In this document: one piece after another, positions 1 to 12,600 of the stretch
Layout of the letters: every line of letters begins with the position of its first letter
How positions within the stretch are numbered: the first letter of the stretch is position 1
Assembly: GCA_016858145.1 (NCBI GenBank)
Contig: JAEHOE010000006.1
Location: 1,116,001-1,180,000 of the forward strand
Length of the DNA: 64,000 nt
From: Edaphochlamys debaryana
Lineage: Eukaryota; Chlorophyta; Chlorophyceae; Chlamydomonadales
Direction of reading: 5' to 3'
Program-made: the position numbers and the translations under genes
Notes under the pieces: generated by a model
Told to the model about the DNA's origin: nothing
The model's input: the letters and a program-made list of their open reading frames with translations, nothing else
Database searches by the model: none

Positions 1-1
1 G

Positions 2-3000
2 CCGGCCCTGCGGGTGGCGCCCTCGGTGTACGGCGCGCCGCCGGACGCCAGCCGGCGCAGCAGCGCTGCCGCAGGGGGCCTGGGCCCGGGCCCGCTCGTT
101 ATGGAGCAGTCCGAGTACGCCGCCGACGAGGCACCTTGCGTGCAGTGGGTGATACGGCCCAGCCCGCCAATTGAGTCGGCTTACCAGCTGGGCGAGGTGC
201 TGGGGCGCGGGTCGTTTGGTGAGTACCGGTAGGGAGCACGGGATCGAGGGCAAGGGGCCCGTGCCCCGGTGGTGACGGGCTCTGGCGAGAGCGCAGCTTT
301 GTTTGCATGCCGCATCGCCCCAGCCGACCCGACCCATCTTTCCTCACGTGCCCCTTACCCCTTGCCCTTCCCCATCCGCCCGCTGGCCGCCTCTCGCAAC
401 AGGCACAGTGAGTAGTCCACTGGGGGCTTGGCCTTGCTCAGCCGTGGAGAACGGGGTCCTCACGGGGCCTCCTTACTGGTATCGAACCGCGAGCATGCCC
501 ACCACCACCCGCGCCGCACCCCCTACGACCGCCCGCCTGCCCGCCCCGATCCCCTGCATTTCCCTCAGGTCCGCATCGCCACGCAGCTTGCATCCGGCGC
601 CCGAGTGGCGGTCAAGACCATTACAAAGTCAGTGACCGAGCCGGGGGCCAAGTAGATACCAGCGTTGTGCTTCATGCAATGGGAGCCTGACCGCCGCCTC
701 TGACCAACGCCTCAGAGGCTTTGTCGGTGTAGGGCCTCAGCCGCACTGCCCGACTGCCCGACTGCCCGCACAGGTCCCTGCTGCGCCCCGCGGACATCGC
801 CGCGCTGCGGCGCGAGGTGGAGATTCTGCATCACCTGTCCGGCCACCCGCACGTCAGCCAGCTGCTGGGCGTGTTCGAGGAGCCCTCGCAGCTGCACCTC
901 TGCCTCGAGCTCTACCAGGCGAGCGGCGGGCGCTGGAAGGGCGGGCGTGTGAGACCAGAGCAACACAATTCCTCCGTGTGCATGCCCGCGGGCGGCCCTC
1001 CCAACTCTTGAGACCGTGCTGGGGACAGCAACGGGCTCGTTCCCTGCTCCCTGACCGCTGCTGATTCGCCCGCTCGCTCTCCCCATCTGGCCCCAGGGCG
1101 GCGACCTGTTCGATGAAATCATCGCCATTGGCCGCCACTCGGAGAGGGCGTCGGCGGACGTGATGCGCACCGTGCTGGCGGCCATTGCCTACTGCCACGA
1201 GATGGGCGTGGCACACAGGGTAGGGGCCGCTGGAGGAGCAGGGGACAGGGTTGCCCAGGGTCAAAGTAGGAGCGGGTGCCGCAGATGGCGCGGGCGACGC
1301 TGGCCGCACAATCCGCCGGCCCCCGCCCCCCCTGCAGGACATCAAGCCCGAGAACTTTATGCTCACGGCCACGGGCGCGGCCGCGGATGACCCCGACGCG
1401 GACGGCCGCATGTCGGGCTACAGCGAGCGCACATCGCAGAACTCGAGCCGCGGGGCCGTGGGCGCCCGACTCAAGCTGATCGACTTTGGCCTGTCGATCT
1501 TCTGCAACGGTGGGTCCAGGGAAGGGGTTTGTTAGGGATGAGTTAAGGGAAGGGGGTTCAGCGGTGGGGACAGGGGCTTTGAGCTGTACCCCCGGGTGGG
1601 TGACACTGGGACCGCAGCCTCCGTGCGAAGCGAGTGTGCCAATGTGGGCCTTGCGCTGTGGTGGTGGTGTGTGGTGGTGCAGACGACACGCCCATGACGG
1701 ACACTGTGGGGACGTCCTACTACGTGGCGCCCGAGGTGCTGAGCGGCGCCTACACGAGGGCCATCGATGTGTGGTCGGCCGGCATCATCCTGCACATCAT
1801 GCTGGTGGGGCCTCAGGAGTTGATGGGGGCTTGTGGGGTTGGGTGGAGGGCGCGGAGCCAGGCGGGAGGATGGGTGGGGCAGCGCATGGGCCGGGGAGCT
1901 GTAGCACATGGGAGGCTCGGGGCTGCAAGGGGTCGCGGCTCATGGGGGAGGGCAGCCTGTTAGTGATAGAGAAGGAAGGCGACTAACGGTGATGCGTTTG
2001 CTTGCATCCGCCTGACTGCAGTGCGGCTACGCGCCCTTTGACGGCCCCAACGACGAGCTCATTCTTCGAGCCATCATGACGGTGGGAGGGGCGTGGGAAT
2101 TACTCCTGCGAAGTGGTTTGATCGGAGCAGTACATGACTCCGTAAGCGGTTGGCCGCTGACTTGGGATCTGCCCCCAAACACCAATCCGTCGCTGCCTCT
2201 GCACCTCCACATCCCCCGCAGCAAGAGCTGGACTTGAAGACGGACCCCGTGTGGCAGGTGCGTGGCTCGGAGATGGATCCCGAGAGGGGTACCCAGAGAG
2301 GGACTCCCAGAGCGGTGCTTAGCATGCAGGCAGGCGTGCACGGGGGCTGCACGAAGGCGGCCAACTAGCGGCTGCCCTTCTTAGGGGCCCACAGCCAGCG
2401 ATCCTCCCTCCGACCTTGCCGCCCCCGCCCCCGTGTGCTGCGCCTCTCTGCCCCAGAGCATCTCCCCGGAGGCCCTGGCGGTGCTACGAGCCATGCTGGA
2501 GCGGGACCCCGCCAAGCGGTGAGCGCAAGGGAGGAGGAGCCGCGCGTGCGAGGACACACTCGCGCAGCCGTCTTCCGGCACTTCCCGCTTGACAGCGTGC
2601 GGGTACCGGTACTCCCCTGGTTCTTGCAGCACAACGGTACACCGTAGCCCGACTGAACCTTGTCCCTTGTTTCGATGCCCTCCCGCCCTCCTTGCCCTCT
2701 GTACACGCAAGCGCTAAGTAAACCTCTTCCTTGTCTCCCTGCCTGTCCCCTCATCGCCCACCCCGCCTCCCCCCCCGCAGCGCCACCGCCGACCAGCTGC
2801 TGGCCATGCCCTGGCTGGGGCGCACCGAGGCGCAATGCACCGCCCCCAGCGCGCCGCTGCCGGGGGTGGTGTCGGAGCGCATGCGCCGCTTCGCACGCAT
2901 GAACTCGGTGAGTACGGTAGTCGGGAGCGGGAGTGCCGTGTTGGGGAGGAATGTTCAGCAGCCGTGGTAATGGGCCCCGGCGCCCGGGGCTCCGGCGGCC

Positions 3001-6000
3001 CCGCCGCAGCTTCGCCAGCGTCTACCGGTAGCGTTTGCCCCTCTCAATTGCCTGCCTTGTGGACGCCACATCAGAGGCGCTCTCGAGATGAGGTTCGGCG
3101 CGGCCCCTTCCCCACTGGTCCCCTTGCACTTTGCTCCCTACACCTGCGCCCCCTGCACCTGTGTTGTCCGCAGTTCAAGAAGGAGGCGCGGCGCGTGATG
3201 GCGGGGCTGCTGCGGCGCGAGGAGGTGGCGGGGCTGGTGGCGCAGTTCCGGGCGCTGGACGCCGACGGCGACGGACGCATCGACATCCAGGAGCTCAAGG
3301 CAAGAGGGCTTTGGTTGGGCGCGTTGGCATGGACGGCCAGAGGCTACTGGGGCTGGGCCAGGCTGAGGGGGAGGACTCGGGGCGACGGGGCTGCGGCAGC
3401 GAAGGTCCGAGGCCAAAGCAGGTGGCGGGTGGCGCGTACCTCTCAGTGCACCGCCAAGGCAATAGCGACGCGCGTCTCGGTCATGTGCGTTCTCCTCCGC
3501 TCGCCCGCAGGATGGTCTGGCTCGGCAGGAGCTGCGGCTGCGTGGGCCCGGCGCGGGCCCGGGGCACATGACGGAGGAGCAACTGCAGGAGCTGCTCGAG
3601 CGGTAATTGGGGGGCGGGGTTGCACGGAGGAGCACACGAGACGCACACGGGGGCACGGGCAGGAGCGGCTGTTGTACCATGCTGCTGGGCAACGCCCCCA
3701 CACCCACACCCAAGTCCCACGCACCTCCTGTCAACGCCCCCGTTACATGCGTCTGTCTTTTCCTCCGCAGGGCCGACTGCAACGGCGACGGCATGCTCGA
3801 CGAGTCGGAGTTCCTAGGCGCCGCTCTGCCGGACGCAACCATCCGCCGCCACTCCCAGCTCGCCGCGCGGCCTCCGCTCCCGGCCCACGCCCACGCCTCG
3901 GCCTCGGCCTCCGGAGTGGACCCCCGTGGCGCCTCCGCCCGCTCCCGCGCCGGCCCCTCTCGGCCCTTCAGCGCGGGGGCCAACCCCCTGGCGGCGGCGT
4001 TTGCGCACTTTGATGTGGACGGCTCGGGCTTCATTACTCAGGATGAGCTCAGGGCGGCCCTGTCGGCGCACCATCCGTCCGGCAAGGGGCCGGACATTGC
4101 GGTGAGCGACCCAACGGGTTGGGTTTGGGAAATGCTTGTTTGGGGCCCCGGATCTGGGTCGGGCGCGCATCGAGGTCCAGCGCAGGTGCATGTGTTTGTC
4201 TTGCTATGGTGTGCTCTCGTCCAGGGCTTCCAAGCGCCTCTTCGGTCGTCGTTTCGATTCAACTTTTGTTCCCTGCCTGCACCTCAGGCGCTAATGGCTC
4301 GCTTTGACCGCAACGGCGACGGCTGCGTCGACTATGACGAGGTGGGGAGCGCGGGAGGGGGTGGAGAAGGGAAGGGGCGCACGGATAACGCGGAGAGATC
4401 GGGGCAGGTTTCGTGGGGCTGGCCGTCGGCCACCCACCCGCAACACTCCCCATCCCGCTGCGTAGCCCTGCCTCCGGCGCCCACCCCTCACACTTTATCC
4501 GGGCCCCCGTCTCGCAACCCCCCTTGCTCTCCCCCAGTTCGTGGCGATGATGGTGGAGGACATCGAGGCCTCCTCCGGGTCAGACGGGGAGTTCGACCAC
4601 CGCCACCGCAGCGGCCGCCGCGCCTCGGTCCCCGCCGGCCACGCCCCCGTCAAAGGGCAGGAGGAGCGGCAGGAGGGCCGGCCCAAGCCGCAGGCGCCGC
4701 CCGTGCCGCCGCGCCAGCCCTCGCTGCTGCCCTCGCCGCGGCAGCGGCAGGAGGCCGCCGAGGCGGCGGCAGCGTCCGCCTCCGCCTCCGCCTCCGGCGT
4801 CAACCGCGGCGCCAGCGGCGCCGTGAGCCGGGCTGGTAGTCGCATGGTGGGTGGCCCGCAGCCGCCATCGGGGCCGCCGCAGCTCCCGCCGGGCAGCGCT
4901 CGCGGCGGTCACACGGAGCCGCTGCCCCTGCTGCCAGCCCACATGGCGGCGGCGGGGGTGGCGGCGGCGGAGCGGCCGATGCGCAGCCGCCACTCCACAG
5001 CGCCCGGCGGCGGCGCCAATGACGGCGACGTCAGCGAGGACGAGCGCCCGTACGACAACGGTGCCGTTGGTGCACATGGGGAGCACGTGCCGCCGCGCAG
5101 CCGCGGCTCAGCGGCCTGGGGCGGCGACATGCGCTTGGGGCCGGGACCACACAGGCCCGTGCGGGGCGACTCGGCGGCGTCCGTACGGAGCCGCGGATCA
5201 ACCGCCGTCGTACAGCCGTACGGTTACAGCGGGCGCGGGTCGCCGCTGGACTGGTGCGATGAGTGTGAGGAGGGGGCGGCGTCACCTGCGAGCGGAAGCC
5301 GCGGGGGCAACAGGAGTCGCGGCCGGGCCGCCCGAGCCCACCGCAGCGGCGCTGACGGCAGCGGCGGCGGCGGCGACACTGGGGGCGACGCCATGGCCGT
5401 CGCCGGCGCGGCGGCCAGCGCCGCCGTCGCGGCCAGGCTCGGCGCATCCGCGGTAGCGGCAGCATCCGGCATCCGTCGAGGTGACACCGCCGCCCGCTCC
5501 GGCGCCGGCGCAGCGGCGGCCTTCGTCTCGGCCGCGGCCGCGGGCGCAGCCGCGCAGGCGGCGGCCCTCCTCGCACCCGCAGCGACCGCAAGTGGCCCTT
5601 CGGCGCCCCAGCGTCCGCAGGAAGACGAATCGTCGCGGCGGCGGCCCGCGGCGAGTCCGACAGGACGACAGGACGAGTCTCGCCGGGGCGGTGCCCCGGG
5701 AAGCCACGGCCACTCCCGCCTCCGCCCCGAGAGCCCCGCCCGGGATTCGGAGGGCATGGCCTGCTCCACCTCGCAGCCCCTGCCCGCTCGCGTCTCGCAC
5801 ACAACCAAGCCCGCCAAGCCGTCGACCAGCACCGCTGGCGGCGGGGCTGGCGACGGCGGCGGCGGCAGCACGCGCTCCCACCCGCTCATGCTGCTCTCAG
5901 ACGCCAGCGGCAGCTCCTCGCCTCGGTCCCCGGCGGGAGCGGCGCGCTCCCCCGCCGCCGCCGCTGGGTCCCAGCGCTCCCCGCCGCCGGCCCTCTCGCT

Positions 6001-7108
6001 GCCGCCGCAGCCTGCCGCCGACAAGCGCAGCCGCCGCCACTCCGCCGCCGCCGCCGCCGGCGGTCTGCTTGCTGCCGAGGACTACCCGTCTGACCTGGAC
6101 AGCTCGGCCTGCAGCTCCCCCAACCCTGCCGCAATGCTGGAGGGCAGGGCCCCGAACGCCAGCCTTCAGCTTGACGGCCGCGGTCCGATCTTCCCTGTTC
6201 CGCCCGCCGCCGCCGTCAGTCACGGCTTCGGCTCGCACCTACCCGGCAGCGGCAGCAGGGACAGCATCGCCAGCGGCGGCGTCGACGCCGCCAGCTCGAC
6301 GGCGGTGCGGCCGCAGCAGTCATACGGACGCCGCCAGCCGCCCGCTCTACAGCTGCAGCAGATGTACGGCAACCCTAGTGGCGGCGCCGTCGCCGGGGCC
6401 AACGGGGATCGGGACCGGGACCGCGAGAGCTATGCGGGCGACGGAGGCGACCGCAAGTCATGCCCTGAGGTGCAGGCCCGGGCGGCGGCGGCGGCGCTTG
6501 GCACCTGGGCTCCGCCGTCGCCACCGATGGCGACCGCGCGCGCCGCCGGCACTTCAGACACCCCAGGCCTAGGACTGGGCGTCCTCGCTTCCTCCGCCTC
6601 CGCCACCACGTCGGCAGCGGCCGCGACGGCGGCGGCCCGCGCGCGGGAGGGCAGCCGCGGCAACCGGTCCCCCGCCGCCTGGTCCTCCCAGCCCCTGCCC
6701 CAGCCCATCCAGCTGGGCCTCCCGCACGCTCCATCCGCGTACCCCGCCCACCAACACCCGCTGTCACCCCGCGTCACGCCGCCCGCTGCAGCGCCGCCGG
6801 CCAGCCCCGCCGCCGCGCGTCGGCAGCGGCAGCGCCGCTCGCTGGGGGCGGTGGGGGACGACGGAGAGCTCCTGGACGTGAGCCCACGTGGGCCGTCGGT
6901 GGGGGGTGCGGCGGGCATGGCCGTGGGCGCGGGGGTGGGCCTCACGGACCTCAACACCTTCGTCAAGCCTAGCATAACACGGTCCTTGGTAATTGAGGAG
7001 CCGGAGGCGGCTGGGGTGCTGCCAGGCGCTCCGGCGGAGGGCGAGGCTGGGGCGGCGTACGCGGCCGCCCCACGACAGACGGGCAGCTTCTGGCAGGTGC
7101 CTCGGTAG
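2..7108 (+). CDS. Calcium-dependent protein kinase (CDPK-like), 5' truncated, with very long C-terminal tail
   Basis: A Ser/Thr kinase fused to a calmodulin-like module; the family is activated by Ca2+ binding that releases an autoinhibitory helix. Exons I assign: 2-218, 403-407 (5-nt microexon), 569-627, 774-918, 1097-1219, 1338-1509, 1683-1804, 2022-2081, 2222-2257, 2457-2518, 2781-2907, 3174-3299, 3511-3602, 3771-4101, 4288-4341, 4538-7108. They total 4302 nt in one frame (at least 1433 aa). Seen: glycine loop GRGSFGTV, VAVK lysine, HRDIKPEN, DFG, APE, then the junction [18 protein letters not shown] typical of the CDPK autoinhibitory region. Four canonical EF loops follow (DADGDG, DCNGDG, DVDGSG, DRNGDG). 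From about residue 577 a ~850-aa Ala/Ser/Pro/Gly-rich tail follows, much longer than in plant CDPKs. Introns at 919 and 3300 use GC donors. The true start lies left of the window or at ATG 101, which is in frame. Kinase identity is firm; the tail's function is unknown. Confidence 0.9.
403..407 (+). other. 5-nt microexon of the CDPK gene
   Basis: Five bases, GCACA, lie between a good acceptor (caacag) and a good donor (gtgagt). The previous exon ends at 218 in phase 1 and the next begins at 569. Without the microexon the junction goes out of frame. With it the codons read F-G-T-V-R-I-A, the expected glycine-rich loop. Directly seen in sequence; splicing itself is inferred. Confidence 0.75.
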
Positions 7109-9645
7109 CCGTGTGGACAGGGAAGTGCACGCAACGAATGGAGCATACTGGTGTGATGCTTTTATTGACCATGTACCGGCACGGCCGGGGTAATAGACAG
7201 ATACCAAATAAAGGAGGATGTGCCGCAATGCGCCGTGAGGTAGGGGAACCTGGTCAGGCGTGGTATCGCACTCCTGGTATCGCATGGGTTGTCCGTTGGT
7301 CCGTTGGTAGGAAGCATCACTATTGATCGTTCGCTTCACATCTGCTTGGTGTTGCGGAGGGGTTCGCGCAGGGTTGAACCCCGTAATGACCCGTATGGGG
7401 GCTGGGGGGGGTGGCGCCCGAGGGGGTCTGCGCTGCTCGTTGCTCTGCGCCACAACCTAGAGCCAGCGAATAACCGTGGGCTTGGCGCGGCTCTGTTGGT
7501 TTCATATTAAGCGACGCTGATGAAGCTGATGAGGGAGCTGTATGTGCTTCGCAATAAGGGCCGAACAAGGCTTCACACGAGTTCATGCATTGCTGGGTGG
7601 CAATTGTACGGAGTACAGTAGCATACCGTACCACTTGGGACTTATTTCGCCCCTGCGGAGGAGTTGCCATGTTGGCTCGTCCAGGAAGGGCCCAAGGGGG
7701 CGCATCTGCCTTATGTTGCAGTGCTGTAGGGAAGGGCCGGGTACCGGGACGGTACGGAAGGAGACTAAGGCAGGCGATCAGGCTGCGTGCTGGTCTGACA
7801 TGAGCGTGGGCGGGCTTCACACTCGGTCGAGTGACTGACAAAGCGATGACTGATGCAATGCCAGCCAGCTGGACCTTGCGTCTAGCTTGTTCTTACATGA
7901 TGGCCCAGACCTGGCGCAGACCCAACCCAAATGATCCTGAATTGAGGTCGCGCATGGGCAGATGGTTAGCTCATTCTCGCTCATAACAGCATGAGCCTGC
8001 ACTTGTGCTGCATTCCCGGTGGAGCGCTGAGAGCCAGCCGAGGACGGCCCCCTCAGCCTGCGATGCTTGTGCAGGCGCATCTAAGCATGGCGCACCAGTG
8101 TGTCAAGCAGCTGCCTGTGCGCCGACACCTCCAAGCAGCGCATGAGACAAGACTGAACGGCACGAGGAGGGGCATCTGGGCACGGTAAAGCGCCACGGGG
8201 CACAGGGCCAAAGCCTGGTGACAGCTAAGTTGGCTGGTAGGCGGGCCTTGTGCCGCGTCAGGCCCCGATCGGCAGCCCTCGTGCCGCCGCATAGAAGTCC
8301 CAACCATTCGCACGCAGAGCTAGCATGGTGCGGCATCTGCGGGGCTGTCCGGACGAATGGCTTTGCGGAAAGGTGTGATGTTGTGTTCGATGTCATACAT
8401 GCTGGTGGTGCTCTGCTGGATGTCTTGGTGGCCCTCTGGTTGCCCGTGCGACGCTAGGGGCATTTTGGTGCCATGTTGTGACGCTGTGCCTGGTGGTGTG
8501 TGTCAGTGGTGGCCCTCGACGTGCCTGGACGTGCCTTGGCTCTTCACAGAACACCGGCCCGCTTGCGGGCCTAGACCGCTTCCCAGACATTTGCGCTTGG
8601 TAGGCCGAGCGCCAGAAAAGAAGTGTTGAGGGGTCTCCCCTCGGCGACCCCCTCGTTGTGGTTCAACGACCAACAGTTGGCAGCAGCTGAGGGTGGTGCT
8701 GGTATGGAGGCCCATACCCGGTTGGTGGCGCTTTACGCTTAACCCCTCTCAGCTGGTGCTCGGAGGCGGTTCCTGCTGTAACCATCGTATCCTGGTGACC
8801 AGACCGTGCCTGCCCGTAGCCCACCCACAGGCGCCGGCGAACACTCGGTAAGCTCCCCACAGGTCTGCGTAGTCTGCGTAACACGCCCTACGCCACAACC
8901 AAGCGCTTCGCTTCGTTGATGTCTTCTAACTCGCAGCGGAACGGGCGGTGATGACCTCGGGGGTTGGGCGCGGAGTGAGCGCGCGGCCCCGCGTGCACAA
9001 CTCAGTGTCCACACATTGAGCCGGGCTCTCTATCGGCGAGAGACGGTACCGTACATTACACGCCGTTGAAGGCATCCGTACCGTACTGCGGGATCACAGC
9101 GGAGCCCATTCGTACGGCGCACGGCATGACGCTACTGAGCTTTATACACTCCAGCACATCCAGGCTCACACGCCCCTCACACTCCAGCACACCGATCACG
9201 TGCATGTTTCCGTGTGTTTGCAGATGTCCAACTACACCCAACCCTTCGTGTTTTGCATGACCCCAGATGCACCAAGCCGGATACCCGAAACGGTAAACAA
9301 GCCCGCACAGACTGTCGTGTGTGGTGCGATGTGCTATCCCCCTCGCCGCGAACCCCGACACCCTTACACAGGGCCCCGCTGCGCATGCGCAGCTCTGTCC
9401 GATGTAAAGCAATCCCCAGGCCTAATGTGCAACCGCAGTTCTGCCTCCCGCCCCTTCCCGCCAGCTACCCGAGTCCATGCATATGCGTGGATACTCGTGC
9501 GATCAAAGCCGCCAACCCAACACGCAGGTTCAGTTCTCAGACCGTTGATTGCACGCACAGCAAAGCGTGTTGTCGTAAGCAGTCTCTCTCGCCACCATGA
9601 GAAGGTATGGTGAGCGCCCGATCCCTAAACATGTTTTCTGTACTC
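7109..9645. other. Tail-to-tail intergenic region
   Basis: The region between the CDPK stop and the shared 3' element of the minus-strand receptor kinase. I see no convincing gene. It includes both 3' UTRs and small local repeats (tggtatcgca twice near 7260-7285, gtccgttg twice near 7291). A TTACA at 9364-9368 is the nearest reverse-strand poly(A) motif for the minus gene. Open frames here are short and show no protein-family signature. Confidence 0.5.
9364..9368 (-). terminator. Candidate poly(A) signal TGTAA (reverse strand) of the minus receptor kinase
   Basis: TTACA on the plus strand reads TGTAA on the minus strand, about 350 nt downstream of the stop at 9716. It is the first such motif after the stop. 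TGTAA is the usual green-algal signal; the assignment is inferred. Confidence 0.35.
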
Positions 9646-12600
9646 GTGCAAATGCTCTCAGGGTCCTGGGCCGGTCCTGCCGCACCATGAAAGATGGGAC
9701 CTCTGTCCCGTGGCGCTACAGGTCCCCAGCGGCCTCCGCCTCCGCCCGCGCCGCCGCAGCCATTGCAAGCCGTGCGATGGCTTCAGCTTCGGCCTCGGCC
9801 TCCGCCTCCAGCGCCCCCGGGCCTTCCTCCGCTGGCGCCTCCTCCCCCTGCGGCTGCGGCTGCTCCGGCTCTGGGGTGCAGTGCCACGCCTGCCGCCCCT
9901 CCGCCTCCGCCGCCTCCAGCTCCGCCAAGAGCCCCTCGAGGCGGGACAGCACTTGGGCACTGCTCGGCCGCTCCTGGGGCTGCTGGGCCCAGCAGTCCTG
10001 CGCGAGGGAGGGAAGACGAACCGTCAGGCGAACGCAATCAGCCGGCATCGCGACAAGGGGAGGTGGATGTGATGGGACCAATGTGGACTGCCCGCACCCT
10101 TGCTTGCCTGGATGAGCTGCCTGAGCGGCGGCGGGCAGAGCGGGTGGCCCTCCCTGGCCAGCTTGGGTCGGTCGCCCACCACCGCCACCTTGAAGCCCAC
10201 CACCGCCGTACGCACGCCGATCCAGGGCCGCTGGCGCGTGCACAGCTCGTTCATCATGACCCCGAGCGAGTACACGTCACATGCGGTGGTGACCTTGAAG
10301 TCGCTCGACACGAAGCACTGTGGAGAGGGGCACAGAGGCCGAGCGTGGGTCAGCTAGGAGGCCCACCGAGAGCAGCCTACCTTCGTGTGCCTTCTACAGG
10401 CCCCCTCTTCTGCGCACCTCTGGGCTCATGTAGCAGGTTGTTCCGACCTCTGCGTCCCGAGTGACGAGGGTCGTGTGCAACTTGAAGCGAGCAAGGCCAA
10501 AGCTGTGGAGGGTGCAAAGGCGGAGAGGGCACGCGTAAGAGTCAGGGCGGGCATGGGGCTCTGGCATGGGGCTGCCAGTGTGGGTCCCGGAGTCTCGAGA
10601 TGCAGGCACCACTCACTCGCTGATCTTGGCGACCCCGTGTGCGTCTAGGAGCACGTTGGAGGGCTTGAGGTCGCGGTGCATGATGCTGCGAAGAGAAGGG
10701 CGAGACGCAAGATGAGCAAGAAGGAGACAGAAGACCGGTACGAGATTAGAGCTCGCGGGCTGGTCCATACGCCAGCTTTCTCTCTCTCGCTTGCTCACTT
10801 GGGGTGGAGGTATGCCAGGCCCCGGGCGATGTCGGTGCACCAGCGCAGCACGCTCGCCAGGCTGTACGGCGTAGCCTCTGCGGGGGCCGGGTTGGCAAGG
10901 ACCTGTCAGGACTGCCCCCATACCGGGACCCCACGCAAGAGGAAGCACACAACCGCCCGGCGTGGGGCAGGCAGGTCATCCCCTGTCACGCTCCCTGCAC
11001 CGCTGCTCACCGTCGTATATTGCGTGGCTGAGCGTGCTCCCGCAGAGCTCCTCCACCAGGAAGGACTCCCCGCTGGCCAGGCTCACGGAGCCGCCCAGCA
11101 GGCGCACCACGTTGGGGTGGCACAGGGAGCCTAGGATGGTGATCTCCTGGGGGGTGGGGGTGGGGGTAGCGGGGGGTTTAGGGCAGGGCGGCGCCGTCCC
11201 ACGCAGGCAGCCCAACCCCTTGACGCGATGGTCAGTCAGCCAAGCTCGGCTCCGTTCAGACCCAGTCCTTGCCCAGCCCTTCAGAGCGCTCCGCACACCC
11301 CTCCGCACCTGCAGCAGTGTCTTGAGGTGCCTCCGGTACGTGTCCACCGCCTGGTCGTTGGGGCGGTTGAGCAGCTTGACGGCCACCTGCATCCAGCCGC
11401 CCTCCTCGGTGCGGAGGAGCCCGCGCCGGACCACACCCGACGTGCCTGCGCGGGGAACCGGGGAGGGAGGCGCGAGCGTCACACCGCGCCCGTGCCCACA
11501 CAACTCAGCTGCCTCCCTCTCTACTCCCCGACACGCGCTCCTTCCCTATTGCCTCCCCTCCCCTCCCTCCCCACCGTGCCCCAGGTAGGTGCTGGGGTCA
11601 TCCAGGTCCACCACCACGTCCCGACCCAGGAGCAGCTCGGCGGCCTCGGAGGGGCCAGACAGGACCTGGGGGGCGGGGAGGAGAGAGGGGCAAGCGGTGA
11701 GACGGGCGGCGAGGAGAGGCAGGTGCGGACACCCAAGCAGCAGGCGATGACCCTGTGGAGCCGCACCTTGACGCCGGTCGCTGCGGTGTGCACCGCTGTG
11801 CCTGAAGGCCCCGGCACGACAGGCGGCATGGGCCGGGGCGGCAGCTCCCGCCCCAGCCCGGCGACCGCTGCAGCCGGCCCCGCGGGGGGAGCCGCTGCCG
11901 CCGACGGCCCCACGAGTGCGGGGGATGCAGCCGCGGCCCCGGACCCCGGGGCGGTCCCGCTGCCCCCTGCGCCGCCCGACCCTCCTGACCCCCGCCCTGC
12001 TCCTCCTGCAGCGTTCGCCGCAGCTTGCGAGGCCGGTGGGGATACAGTGCGGGCCAGCGCTCCGCCGGAGCCCGAGCCCGCTGGCCCAGCTGCTGCCGGG
12101 GCTTCACTGCCTGCCCCCCCGGCCGCGCTGCCGCTGCCCCCGCCTGACCGCTGTGGCCCTGCCGCCCCGCCGCTGCTGCCTGCGCCCACACCGTTCGCTG
12201 CAGCAGCGCCGGCGCCCGTAGCCCCACTGCCAGCCGAGGGTGCGGGCCGGGACTCGCCAGAAGCACTGGCGCTAGCTCCAGCCGCCCCTTCCCCGCTAGC
12301 GCCGCTCCCCCAACGCTGCTGAGCAGGGGCGGGTGCCGTCAGTGGGGGCTGCCGTGCTCCGCTGGAGGCGGGGCTCAGCACCGGCCCTGCGCCCTGGCCC
12401 CCTGCCTCGGACAGGAGGTGCAGGGCTGCCATGGGCGCAGCCAGGGGTGTCGCCAGGCCAGCGGTGCTAGCCGCCAAGGGCACCCCTTGCCCCAGGCGAG
12501 GCGAGCCGCTTACAGGCGTTTGCCACTGCAGGTGGGTCAATGCAGAACAGTCAGAACAAATGCTGGACACTGTGCGTGCACCCGTACCTACAAACCGCAC

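Noticed and set aside
5031..6767. Several long Arg- or Pro-rich frames on both strands
   Set aside because: They lie opposite or out of frame with the CDPK tail exon and show only the biased composition expected from GC-rich codons.
8590..8680. Second tRNA-like segment (GGTTCAACGACC)
   Set aside because: The box B match is partial and no valid box A lies at the right distance.
11228..12322. 364-aa plus-strand open frame rich in Pro/Ala
   Set aside because: It is the complement of the low-complexity juxtamembrane exon of receptor kinase A; the mirror frame (36218-37204, minus) exists opposite the paralogue. GC-rich DNA leaves antisense frames open.
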